From Mycobacterium sp. IS-1590 (lineage in GTDB: Bacteria; Actinomycetota; Actinomycetes; Mycobacteriales; Mycobacteriaceae), in NCBI RefSeq assembly GCF_001500025.1, contig NZ_LQIW01000020.1:1-49796 (forward strand): a stretch of 49,796 bases of DNA. The letters are read 5' to 3'. The notes under the pieces were generated by a model. The model had not been told where the DNA came from. It did not search any database and worked only from the letters and a program-made list of their open reading frames with translations. Shown piece by piece: positions 34,653 through 42,315 of the stretch (the first letter of the stretch is position 1; each line of letters opens with the position of its first letter). A program made the translations under genes and the position numbers.

Positions 34653-35936
34653 TTGAGTATCGAAAGCCTGGTGACCAAACCCGCGAGCGGACACTGGACC
34701 GACGCCTACCCCGAACTGGGTCGTGGCCCCGTGTCGCTTCAGGACTGCGTGTCCGAGGAGTTCTACGAGAAGGAACGCGAGCACGTCTTCCGGAAGACCT
34801 GGCTCTACATGGGGCGCATCGAGCGCGTACCCAAATCCGGCAGCTACTTCACCCGCGAGCTGAGGTTCCTCAACACCTCGGTGATCATCGTGCGGGGCAA
34901 GGACTCCGTCATCCGGGCGTTCCACAACATCTGCCCGCACCGCGGCAACAAGATGCTGTGGGAGGACGACCCCTTCGCCGAGGTCGAGGGACGCGCACCG
35001 CTGCTGTACTGCCGTTTCCACGGGTGGCGTTACAAGCTGGACGGCTCACTGCACTCGACCACCCGCAAGGATCTGCTGCTGGACTTCGACGCGGACAGCT
35101 GCCGGGTGCCCGCCATCCAGTGCGAGGTGTGGGAGGGCTTCATCTTCATCAACCTCAACCCACACAACACCGAACCGCTCCGCGACTTCCTCGGCGAACT
35201 CGCGCACGAGATCGAGGGATATCCGTTCGCGGGGCCCCATCAGGTGTACAGGTTCAAGGCCGAACTGCAGTGCAACTGGAAGATTTTCCTGGACGGATTC
35301 GCCGAGAGCTATCACGGGCCGTACCTGCACGCGTCCTCGTTCGGCGCACTCACCGCCGAGGCCAGGGACGCCTTCGACCAACCGAATCCGTTCACCGACG
35401 CGCTGGCCTACCGGCTCAAAGGTCCGCACCGGATGTTCTCGTTCTCCGGTGAACCATCCCGCAAGACGCCGTACTCCAAGCCGATCGAGTGCGTCTTCGA
35501 AGCCAGCGCCGCCGGGCCGTGGAACAAGAAAGCCGACCGCGGGCCGATGCCGGCCGGGATCAATCCGACACGCTCGGAAAAGTACGGCTTCGACTCGTTC
35601 CAGTTCTTTCCGAACTTCGTGCTGATCTTCGGCGCGTCCGGCTTCACCGTCCACACGCACTGGCCAACCGGGCCGCACTCGCACATCTTCGAAACCGAGG
35701 CGTATTACCAGCCGCCCACCACGCACAAAGAGCGGCTGGGCCAGGAGCTGACGGTGACGTTCCTCAACGACATCATCCTCGAGGACGCCAGCCCATCGGA
35801 AGGTCTGCAGGCCATGCTGAACAGCGGCGTGCTCACCCATTTCACGATGAACGACGAAGAGATCCTGCTGCGCCACTTTCACAAGGTCGTGGGCGATTAC
35901 GTCAGGGCCGGGGAAGAGCAGGAGGCGACGCGGTGA
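34653..35936 (+). CDS. Rieske oxygenase alpha subunit
   Basis: A 427-residue RHO alpha subunit, starting at TTG 34653 with a strong GGAGGAG 6 nt upstream. Rieske ligands are C94, H96 (CPHRG) and C120, H123 (CRFHGWRY). The 23-residue gap between H96 and C120 is longer than the usual 15-17, because of an acidic insert (LWEDDPFAEVEG). The iron site is NWKIFLDGFAESYHGPYLH with H221 and H226. First gene of a coupled operon (next start overlaps its stop). No ferredoxin, reductase or beta subunit is present. Likely hydroxylates or demethylates an aromatic, terpenoid or steroid substrate. Confidence 0.9.
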   Translation: MSIESLVTKPASGHWTDAYPELGRGPVSLQDCVSEEFYEKEREHVFRKTWLYMGRIERVPKSGSYFTRELRFLNTSVIIVRGKDSVIRAFHNICPHRGNKMLWEDDPFAEVEGRAPLLYCRFHGWRYKLDGSLHSTTRKDLLLDFDADSCRVPAIQCEVWEGFIFINLNPHNTEPLRDFLGELAHEIEGYPFAGPHQVYRFKAELQCNWKIFLDGFAESYHGPYLHASSFGALTAEARDAFDQPNPFTDALAYRLKGPHRMFSFSGEPSRKTPYSKPIECVFEASAAGPWNKKADRGPMPAGINPTRSEKYGFDSFQFFPNFVLIFGASGFTVHTHWPTGPHSHIFETEAYYQPPTTHKERLGQELTVTFLNDIILEDASPSEGLQAMLNSGVLTHFTMNDEEILLRHFHKVVGDYVRAGEEQEATR

Positions 35937-36256
35937 AAGCGGTTCTGCCACCCGGGTTCTCGCATCTGGAACACCTGGTACCAGAATGGGCCATCGAGGA
36001 CGGCCACGCACGCTATGTGAAGCGGGTCAACAGTTCCATGGCACAGATTCGCGCTTTCTACGACGAGATCTTCCCGTACGCCGAGGAAGCTCTCGCCTAC
36101 GTCGACAAGTTCGACTACGCCGAGCCGCTGCCCGAGGACGTCGCCAACCTGCGCAACCTGCTCTACTCGTTGATCACGGTCTCACTGGCGGTCGAGCTGT
36201 GGAACCAGCCGCGAGTCAAACATTCGGCCAACACGATACTGACGAGGGTGAGCTGA
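35933..36256 (+). CDS. Helical 107-aa protein of unknown function in oxygenase operon
   Basis: A 107-residue acidic, mostly helical protein (RYVKRVNSSMAQIRAFYDEI, YAEEALAYVDKFDYAEPLPE, LLYSLITVSLAVELWNQPRV). The GTG start overlaps the stop of the Rieske gene (GTGA), so translation is coupled. It is not a SnoaL-type beta subunit, ferredoxin or known small oxygenase component. Coupling suggests it binds or stabilises the oxygenase, or is an accessory subunit. I do not recognise a family. Confidence 0.8.
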   Translation: MKAVLPPGFSHLEHLVPEWAIEDGHARYVKRVNSSMAQIRAFYDEIFPYAEEALAYVDKFDYAEPLPEDVANLRNLLYSLITVSLAVELWNQPRVKHSANTILTRVS

Positions 36257-36262
36257 GCCGCT

Positions 36263-37093
36263 GTGAGCCTGACCTCCGCGCAACTGGACATCGTCGACCT
36301 GACCCCCAGGATCGGCAGCGAGATCAGAACCGACCTCGACACCCTGCTGAGCGGTCGTGCCGCCGAAAAGATCCGCGCCACACTGGAACAACGCGGCGTG
36401 GTGTTCTTCCGCGGGTTGCAGATCAGCGACGAGCAGCAGGTCGCGATCGCCCGCACGTTGGGCACCGTCGTCGCCAACGAGGGCGAGGACGGGATCTACA
36501 AGATCTCGCTCGACGAGAATGTCAATCAACGCGCGAAATACCTGAAGGGCTCGCTGTTCTGGCACTTCGACGGCTCCCTGCAGCCGTATCCGAACCTGGC
36601 GACGTTGCTCAGAGCGGTGAAACTGTCCGACACCGGCGGCGATACGGAATTCTGCAACACCTACGCCGCGTACGACGATCTGCCGGAATCCGACAAGGAG
36701 CTCATCGCCGACCTTCGAGTCGTGCACAGCGCTGAGCGATCTCAGTACTACGTCTCTCCGGAGATGAGTTACGACGAGATCGCGTTCTGGCAGAAGTCCC
36801 CGACCAAGGCGTGCCCCATCGTGTGGACGCACCAGTCCGGCCGCAAGTCGCTACTGCTCGGTGCGACAGCCGATTACGTGGTCGGCATGCCTGTCGAACA
36901 GAGCCGCGCTCTGCTTGCCCGGCTACGTGATTGGGCCACCCGGCCACAGTACGTCTATCGGCACGAGTGGCAGGTCGGCGACCTGCTGATCTGGGACAAC
37001 ACGGGCACGATGCACCGCGCGCTGCCCTACGCGGCCGACAGCGGCCGCCTCATGCACCGGACCATCCTGGCGGGCGAAGAGCCACTGAATTGA
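36263..37093 (+). CDS. TauD/TfdA-family Fe(II)/2-oxoglutarate dioxygenase
   Basis: A 276-residue non-haem iron dioxygenase. The HxD motif is H101-D103 (FWHFDGSL), the distal ligand is His251 (TMHRALPY), and the 2-oxoglutarate-binding Arg is R262 or R266 (GRLMHRTIL). LEQRGVVFFRGL near residue 45 is typical of TauD. GTG start 6 bp after the preceding stop. It would hydroxylate an aliphatic position with release of succinate and CO2. Having both a Rieske and a 2OG oxygenase in one operon suggests successive oxidations of one molecule. Confidence 0.9.
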   Translation: MSLTSAQLDIVDLTPRIGSEIRTDLDTLLSGRAAEKIRATLEQRGVVFFRGLQISDEQQVAIARTLGTVVANEGEDGIYKISLDENVNQRAKYLKGSLFWHFDGSLQPYPNLATLLRAVKLSDTGGDTEFCNTYAAYDDLPESDKELIADLRVVHSAERSQYYVSPEMSYDEIAFWQKSPTKACPIVWTHQSGRKSLLLGATADYVVGMPVEQSRALLARLRDWATRPQYVYRHEWQVGDLLIWDNTGTMHRALPYAADSGRLMHRTILAGEEPLN

Positions 37094-37953
37094 AGCTGGG
37101 CATCGCGACACCGGTCGTCACCAACGTCGCAGGGGCGGCATTGACGTGGGAGCGCGACGCGGGAGTCGAGGACATCGGCCGCGTCGCCGAAGCGGCCGAC
37201 AGGCTCGGTTACCACCACCTGACCTGTAGTGAGCACATCGGCATCCCGGCATCCGAGGCCGGACGACGCGGCGCCAGGTACTGGGATCCGCTGGCCACCC
37301 TGGGTTACGTCGCCGCCCGCACCGAACGGATCCGGCTGGCCACCATGACGCTGGTGCTCGGATACCACCATCCGCTGGCCATCGTGAAGCGTTACGGGAC
37401 ACTGGATCACGTCAGCGGCGGCCGTCTCATCCTCGGGGTGGGCGTCGGCTCGCTCAAAGAGGAGTTCGACATCCTCGGAGTGCCGTTCGAGGATCGCGGG
37501 CCGCGCGCCGACGACGCGCTGCGCGCCTTGCGTGCCGCCCTGGCGAGCAACGAGCCCTCCTACGACGGCGAGTACTACTCGTTCGGCGGCCTCATCGTCG
37601 ACCCGTGCGCACTGCAGCCCCATCTGCCGATCTGGGTGGGCGGCCGGACCAAACGGTCGCTGCGGCGGGCGCTGACGCTCGCCGAGGGCTGGGCTCCGTT
37701 CGGGATCTCGGTCGCGACCGCGGGGGAGTGGCTGAAGGCGCGTGAACTGCCGCCCGGCTTCGAGGTCGTGCTTCCCGCCGACCGTCCGCTCGACCCGGTC
37801 GACAACCCCGAGGCGACGCGAGAGACGTTGCGCGCGATGGCGGACGCGGGTACGACGACCGTGTCCGCGCGATTCGTCCACCGCTCGCTCGAGCACTACC
37901 TCGAGCAGATCCACGCACTGGCGGAACTGCACCGCGAAGACGACGAGAGGTGA
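37090..37953 (+). CDS. LLM-class flavin-dependent oxidoreductase (probably F420)
   Basis: A 287-residue luciferase-like TIM-barrel enzyme. KLGIATPVVTN starts strand 1; later come HHLTCSEHIG, RIRLATMTLVLGYHHPLAI and SGGRLILGVGVGSLKEEF, and LQPHLPIWVGG. TTG start overlaps the TauD stop (TTGA). In mycobacteria this subfamily (TIGR03619-like) generally uses coenzyme F420. A role in a late redox step of the operon's substrate is inferred. Confidence 0.88.
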   Translation: MKLGIATPVVTNVAGAALTWERDAGVEDIGRVAEAADRLGYHHLTCSEHIGIPASEAGRRGARYWDPLATLGYVAARTERIRLATMTLVLGYHHPLAIVKRYGTLDHVSGGRLILGVGVGSLKEEFDILGVPFEDRGPRADDALRALRAALASNEPSYDGEYYSFGGLIVDPCALQPHLPIWVGGRTKRSLRRALTLAEGWAPFGISVATAGEWLKARELPPGFEVVLPADRPLDPVDNPEATRETLRAMADAGTTTVSARFVHRSLEHYLEQIHALAELHREDDER

Positions 37954-37954
37954 C

Positions 37955-38548
37955 ATGACGCAAGACCATCCGCTGTTGATGCCGCTGACCGCCGACGAAT
38001 GGGGCGAGGACGAATATGCCGCCGTCGGCGCGCTGATGGGGATACCAGGCGAGGACGTGCCACGGGCCGGCTCGGGCGAGCCCAGGGACCCCCTCAACTT
38101 CGACATCATCGGTGTGCTGGCCCGACACCCGAAAATGGCGCGGAAGTTCCTCGGCTACAACGCCTTTCTGCTGCAGCGCGGCGAGCTTCCCTTGCGGCTG
38201 CGGGAGCTGGCGGTGTTGCGGCTCGCCCATGCGCGGCGCTCGTCGTTCTTCTGGGGCGAGCACGTCAAGATCGCCAAGGCGGGCGGCATGTCGGATGACG
38301 ACATCGCTCGGATAACGCGCGGCAACGCCGAATTCGACGGCGTGGACCGGCTGGTGCTCGAGACGACCGACGAGTTGCTCGCCCGTGGTCGAGCCACGGC
38401 CGATGCGTGGCAGCGACTCGTCGACGAGCTCGGCACCCACCAGGCGATGGAACTGATCTTCGTCGTCGGCACCTATGCGATGCTCGCGATGGCCTGCGAC
38501 ACCTGGCAGCTCGCTCCGCCGCCCGGCAGCGCGACGCTCCCGGACTAG
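37955..38548 (+). CDS. Carboxymuconolactone decarboxylase/AhpD-like protein
   Basis: A 197-residue all-helical CMD-fold protein. The core helix RELAVLRLAHARRSSFFWGE keeps the Glu and ends in GEHVKIA with its His, but the cysteine(s) of AhpD-type CxxC enzymes are replaced (RRSS). ATG 1 bp after the LLM stop; last gene of the oxygenase operon. Its TAG stop overlaps the stop of the convergent TVP38 gene. Without the redox cysteines it is more likely a decarboxylase or lactone-acting member than a peroxidase. Confidence 0.86.
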   Translation: MTQDHPLLMPLTADEWGEDEYAAVGALMGIPGEDVPRAGSGEPRDPLNFDIIGVLARHPKMARKFLGYNAFLLQRGELPLRLRELAVLRLAHARRSSFFWGEHVKIAKAGGMSDDDIARITRGNAEFDGVDRLVLETTDELLARGRATADAWQRLVDELGTHQAMELIFVVGTYAMLAMACDTWQLAPPPGSATLPD

Positions 38549-39264
38549 GCGTCGCCCGCTTCGGGTGTCGCGTCGGTGTCGCCGCGCCGACCCCGTCGCC
38601 GCCAACTCCGTACACCCCGGTGCGCGGCGAACGCACCGGCTATGGCGGTGACGCACCACACCGCGATCGCGGTGAATGCCAGCGGTGACGAGAGATCGGA
38701 GATCGACGCTCCCAGCGCGGTATACACGAATGCGCGGGGGGCGGATCCGATGAAGGCGCCGACGGCCATCTGCCACAACGGGACTCCGAACGCACCGAAG
38801 GCATAGGATGCGAGCGCGTCGGAGACACCCGGGACGAAGCGCTGGCCGACGACGGCCCACAACCCGCCCCGCGCGATGAGATCGTCGAGCCGTGTCGCGC
38901 GCTCCTCACCGAGGAGTCCCCGCGCGCTGTCGCGTCCGGCCCGCCTGCCGAGAATGCTGGTGACGCACGCGGTGGTGACCGTCGCCCCGAGGGTGGCGAA
39001 CGTGCCGACGACGGGGCCGAACAACACTCCGCTGGCGGCGGCGAGGATCGGCCCCGGCACGAACACCGCGGCGAGCAGGCCTGACACCACGACATAGACC
39101 AGAGGTGCGACGGGGCCGGTTGAGGCCACCGTGCGGCGGACGTGTTCGACGTCGATCATTCCGGTGACGGCGACCAGGTAGAACAACCCGAGCAGGAACG
39201 CGGCGAACAACACGAGGCGAAGGATGTGTTGTCTGCGGGTGGCGGGGCGGTCGCTGAGGGTCAT
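38545..39264 (-). CDS. TVP38/TMEM64 (VTT-domain) membrane protein
   Basis: A 239-residue polytopic membrane protein. TM1 at about 13-32 (ILRLVLFAAFLLGLFYLV), then the VTT domain with FVPGPILAAASGVLFGPVVG and RFVPGVSDALASYAFGAFGV, and a C-terminal TM followed by a basic tail. The family belongs to the DedA/TMEM41 scramblase-related superfamily. Function in mycobacteria is unknown; lipid transport or membrane homeostasis is plausible. ATG 39264 is preferred over an upstream start. Confidence 0.87.
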   Translation of the reverse strand: MTLSDRPATRRQHILRLVLFAAFLLGLFYLVAVTGMIDVEHVRRTVASTGPVAPLVYVVVSGLLAAVFVPGPILAAASGVLFGPVVGTFATLGATVTTACVTSILGRRAGRDSARGLLGEERATRLDDLIARGGLWAVVGQRFVPGVSDALASYAFGAFGVPLWQMAVGAFIGSAPRAFVYTALGASISDLSSPLAFTAIAVWCVTAIAGAFAAHRGVRSWRRRGRRGDTDATPEAGDA

Positions 39265-39319
39265 GTCCAGGCAATCTTGCCGCACCCGCGGGTGAACCCT
39301 TCCCGCGGCGACACGAGAG

Positions 39320-39337
39320 ATGTACCATTTGGTACAT
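39320..39337. promoter_or_regulatory. 18-bp palindrome overlapping the SRPBCC start, TetR operator
   Basis: ATGTACCA-TT-TGGTACAT is a perfect palindrome. Its last bases are the first two of the SRPBCC ATG (39336), and TACCAT (39323-39328) is a plausible -10. The transcript would be leaderless and a bound TetR would cover both -10 and start. Confidence 0.65.
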
Positions 39338-39782
39338 GATCACCGAGTGTGGCGCCGAGATCGACGCACCCGCCGCCGTCGTATGGGACGTGTTCAGCGA
39401 TGTCGAGCGCTGGCCGGAGTGGACGGCCTCGGTGACCCGACTCACCGCGCTCGGCAGTCCGGAGTTGGTCGTCGGCAACCGGTTCGAGATCAAACAACCG
39501 CGGATGCCCAAGCTGGTCTGGGAGGTCACCGAGGTGACGCCGGGCGCGTCATGGACGTGGGTGCAGCGCTCACCGGGCGGGCTCACGGTGGCTCGCCACG
39601 ACGTCGGTGCCGAGTCGCAGGCGCGTACCCGCATCCACCAACGACTCGAACAGCGAGGCCCGGTCGGGAGTCTCGTCGGGCTGCTGATGCGACCGACGAC
39701 CAGGCGCTACCTCGACCTCGAGGCCGAGGGTTTGAAGGCGCGCTGCGAGCAGCTGTATCGCCTCGATGGCCCGACCGCCTGA
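39336..39782 (+). CDS. SRPBCC family protein (polyketide cyclase/dehydrase-like)
   Basis: A 148-residue START/Bet v1-fold protein. CGAEIDAPAAVVWDVFSDVE and RWPEWTASV at the N-terminus are diagnostic, and a long C-terminal helix follows (RRYLDLEAEGLKARCEQLYR). The start codon overlaps the TetR-type palindrome; a leaderless mRNA is predicted. Its last 17 bp overlap the next gene, a TetR, which probably regulates the pair. It would bind a hydrophobic ligand; function unknown. Confidence 0.88.
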   Translation: MITECGAEIDAPAAVVWDVFSDVERWPEWTASVTRLTALGSPELVVGNRFEIKQPRMPKLVWEVTEVTPGASWTWVQRSPGGLTVARHDVGAESQARTRIHQRLEQRGPVGSLVGLLMRPTTRRYLDLEAEGLKARCEQLYRLDGPTA

Positions 39783-40302
39783 CACCCGGCGTCGGCAGGA
39801 GCTGCTCGACGGCCTGGTCGCGGAGGTTGCGCGCAACGGCATCGGCGACCGGTCGCTTCGTGACTTCGCGGCGGCGCTCGACACCAGTCATCGCATGCTG
39901 CTGCATCACTTCGGATCGCGTGACGAACTGCTGCTGGCGATCGTCGGCGAGGTCGAGAGACGTCAGATGGCGCTGGCCCGAGAACTGCCCGCCGACCCCG
40001 CCGAGGCCGTCGCGGCGATGTGGGCGAATCTACGGCGACCGGAGCTGCGCCCGTTCGAGCGGCTGTTCTTCGAGTGCTACGCGCGAGGAGTGCAGGGTGA
40101 GCAACCGTTCGCCCGGATGCTGCCTGCCGCGGTCGAGGACTGGCTGCAGGATCCCGGCCCCGCGGGCGATTCCACGATGATGCGGCTCGGCCTCGCCGTG
40201 GCCCGCGGCCTGTTGTTGGACCTCGTCGCTACCGACGACCTCGACGGCGTCGACGCCGCGGCCGCCACGTTCGCCGACCTGGTCCGCGCCCACCGCCGAT
40301 GA
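39766..40302 (+). CDS. TetR family transcriptional regulator
   Basis: A 178-residue TetR. The HTH is at residues about 10-55 (RQELLDGLVAEVARNGIGDR, LRDFAAALDTSHRMLLHHFG). It overlaps the SRPBCC gene and is cotranscribed with it. It is the likely ligand of the palindrome at 39320-39337, giving simple negative autoregulation. Confidence 0.87.
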   Translation: MARPPDTRRRQELLDGLVAEVARNGIGDRSLRDFAAALDTSHRMLLHHFGSRDELLLAIVGEVERRQMALARELPADPAEAVAAMWANLRRPELRPFERLFFECYARGVQGEQPFARMLPAAVEDWLQDPGPAGDSTMMRLGLAVARGLLLDLVATDDLDGVDAAAATFADLVRAHRR

Positions 40303-40305
40303 CGG

Positions 40306-40500
40306 TCAGTCCTCACTGCTTCGACGTTCGCCGATGAACGCGAGCAGACGGGGGTCCTCGGAGGTGAACACGTCGACCTCCTCGCCGCCGTCGCAGCGCA
40401 GCAGCGCGACGGTCACGCTGCCTTCCCGTCGCGCCCGGACCTCCCAAATGGCGCCGGAATCCTGCCATCGCTGCAGATCCGCCACTCGGTCCACGGCCAT
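40306..40500 (-). CDS. Small conserved protein
   Basis: A 64-residue protein with a predicted beta pattern (GAIWEVRARREGSVTVALLR, CDGGEEVDVFTSEDPRLLAF). No family recognised; it resembles small mycobacterial proteins of unknown function. Its ATG is only 19 bp from the ATG of the divergent DUF488 gene, so the two promoters must overlap each other's coding sequence. It converges with the TetR gene. Confidence 0.7.
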   Translation of the reverse strand: MAVDRVADLQRWQDSGAIWEVRARREGSVTVALLRCDGGEEVDVFTSEDPRLLAFIGERRSSED

Positions 40501-40519
40501 GCCCCTACCATCTCACCGC

Positions 40520-40888
40520 ATGGGCGGCCGGCCAAGCGTCGAGGTCGTGCGGGTCTATGACCCGCCGGACGAGCACGACGGGACCAGGGTTCTGGTGGAC
40601 CGGCTGTGGCCGCGAGGATTTCGCAAGGACGATCCGCGGGTGGGCCGGTGGCTACGGGCGGTGGCGCCCTCGACCGAGCTGCGGCGCTGGTATTCGCACC
40701 GGCCGGAACGATTCGACGAGTTCGTCGCGCGCTACACCGCCGAACTGGAAACCGACGAGGGCGCGCACGCGTTGGACGAACTGCGCGGCCTGCTCGCCGA
40801 AGGACCGGTGGTGTTGGTGACCGCCACCCGCGACGTCGACGGAAGCCACGCCGCCGTCCTGAGAGACATCCTGACTCGACGGGCGTGA
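40520..40888 (+). CDS. DUF488 family protein
   Basis: A 122-residue DUF488 protein. VVRVYDPPDEHDGTRVLVDR is followed by LWPRGFRKDD, WLRAVAPSTELRRWYSHRPE, RFDEFVARYTAEL and VVLVTATRD, all typical of the family. ATG 40520 lies 8 bp after TACCAT, a possible -10, so the mRNA may be leaderless. The family's biochemical role is not established. Confidence 0.88.
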   Translation: MGGRPSVEVVRVYDPPDEHDGTRVLVDRLWPRGFRKDDPRVGRWLRAVAPSTELRRWYSHRPERFDEFVARYTAELETDEGAHALDELRGLLAEGPVVLVTATRDVDGSHAAVLRDILTRRA

Positions 40889-40920
40889 GACGATCAGCCC
40901 ATGCCGTCGGAACCTCTGCG

Positions 40921-41616
40921 ATGACCGTCGTTCTCGCCATTCGTTGCGCCGACGGGGTCGTGGTGGCCTCCGACTCGCAGATCACCGATCCCGGGCGCGG
41001 CCTGAGCTATCCGGCCCAGAAGCTGCATCCCCTTGGTGAACACGCCGCGTGGGGTGGTAGCGGCTCGCGCGCGGTGCTCTACGACCTCGAGCAGATCTTC
41101 GACAACGAACCGGACGCGATCGTCGAAGCCCCCGACATCGGTCACGCCCTGCAGGGGCGCGTGCTGCCCGTGCTCAAGCACCACTACGAGAACTTCATCG
41201 AAGACGTGCCCGCGGGCAAGCCCGGCGCGACCCCGGCGACCTACGTCCTGGCGGCGGGGTACACCCACGGGGAGCCGTTCATCGTCGACATCGATCCACA
41301 CGGGCTGATCGGCCACTACGAGGAAATCGGTTTCCACGCGGTGGGCAGCGGGTCGCCGATGGCCCAGCAGGCGCACGCGCTTCTGGCGCACTTCGAGATG
41401 GGCGAGCGCAGCGTCGACTACGGCGTGGTGGCCGCGCTGCGGGTGCTCGACGCACTGGATGCGTCGTCGCCCAGTGTCGGTGGGCCGATGGACCTTTGCC
41501 GGATCACGCCCGACGGCGCCCGTCATCTCGACGAGGAGGCCGTCGCCGAGGTTCGACGCAACGTGCACCGGTGGACCGAACTCGAACAACGGGCACTCGA
41601 CGACCTGTTCGGCTGA
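40921..41616 (+). CDS. Proteasome beta-subunit-like Ntn hydrolase
   Basis: A 231-residue Ntn-fold protein with no propeptide. After Met removal, Thr1 would be the nucleophile, and numbering from it puts Asp at 17 (VVASDSQ), Lys at 33 (YPAQKL) and Gly at 47 (GGSGS), exactly the catalytic positions of 20S proteasome beta subunits. A Ser-rich turn (AVGSGSPMAQQ) and Asp165 fit the S129/D166 region. It is not PrcB, which has a long propeptide and sits beside prcA. A GTG at 40885, overlapping the DUF488 stop, would add a short 12-residue leader. Probably a self-compartmentalising peptidase. Confidence 0.83.
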   Translation: MTVVLAIRCADGVVVASDSQITDPGRGLSYPAQKLHPLGEHAAWGGSGSRAVLYDLEQIFDNEPDAIVEAPDIGHALQGRVLPVLKHHYENFIEDVPAGKPGATPATYVLAAGYTHGEPFIVDIDPHGLIGHYEEIGFHAVGSGSPMAQQAHALLAHFEMGERSVDYGVVAALRVLDALDASSPSVGGPMDLCRITPDGARHLDEEAVAEVRRNVHRWTELEQRALDDLFG

Positions 41617-41638
41617 AGGGGCGGACGCCCAGGTGGAG

Positions 41639-41657
41639 GAAGGTAAGTCTTGCCTTA
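41639..41657. promoter_or_regulatory. IdeR box upstream of mbtK
   Basis: GAAGGTAAGTCTTGCCTTA matches the IdeR consensus TWAGGTWAGSCTWACCTWA at 16 of 19 positions. It ends 25 bp before the mbtK ATG. By known biology IdeR with Fe2+ represses mycobactin genes. Confidence 0.75.
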
Positions 41658-41682
41658 GTCGTTGCGGTAGGCTCGGCGGGCG

Positions 41683-42291
41683 ATGACCGAGATCGACGAT
41701 GCACCCTCTCCCGTACTACCGCGAGAGTTGACCGACATTTCCGATGCGGTACGTGCGGTCGCGGCCCCGCCCACGCCGGTGCTCGCCGAGCCGTACTTCA
41801 TCCGGCTGGCCGATCCGGATGCGGACGCGGAGATGATCTCGGAGTGGATGAACCGCCCGCACCTGGTCGAGGCGTGGGAGTACGACTGGCCGCCGCAGCG
41901 GTGGCACCGGTATCTGGCCGCGCAGTTGGCGGGCGAGTACTCCAGGCCGTTCGTCGGCTCGTTCCGGGGACAACCGTTCGTCTACATCGAGTTGTACCGC
42001 GCCGCCAAGGATTCCATTGCCCCGCGCTACGACGCCGACCCCCACGACATCGGGATGCACGCGGCGATCGCGGAGTTGCGCTTCGTCAACCGCGGAATCG
42101 CGCCGATCCTGTTGCCGCGGTTGACCGCCAACATCTTCGAGCTCGACCCGCAGTGCCGTCGCATCATGTTCGACCCGGACCACCGGAACAAAGGCGCGCG
42201 CGATGTCTGCGAACACGCCGGATGCGATTTCCTCGGCGAGCACGACATGTCGAACCGGCGCATGGCGCTGTACGCACTGCCGCGGACGTAG
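41683..42291 (+). CDS. mbtK: MbtK, mycobactin lysine N-acyltransferase
   Basis: A 202-residue GNAT-fold acyltransferase, similar in length to M. tuberculosis MbtK (Rv1347c). [60 protein letters not shown] and [20 protein letters not shown] are the conserved blocks. It transfers a long acyl chain from MbtL to the epsilon-amino group of lysine in mycobactin. It converges with mbtN (24 bp between stops), the same arrangement as Rv1346/Rv1347c. Regulated by the IdeR box just upstream. Confidence 0.93.
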   Translation: MTEIDDAPSPVLPRELTDISDAVRAVAAPPTPVLAEPYFIRLADPDADAEMISEWMNRPHLVEAWEYDWPPQRWHRYLAAQLAGEYSRPFVGSFRGQPFVYIELYRAAKDSIAPRYDADPHDIGMHAAIAELRFVNRGIAPILLPRLTANIFELDPQCRRIMFDPDHRNKGARDVCEHAGCDFLGEHDMSNRRMALYALPRT

Positions 42292-42315
42292 CGGCGACAG
42301 CGGCGCCGATGCGGG

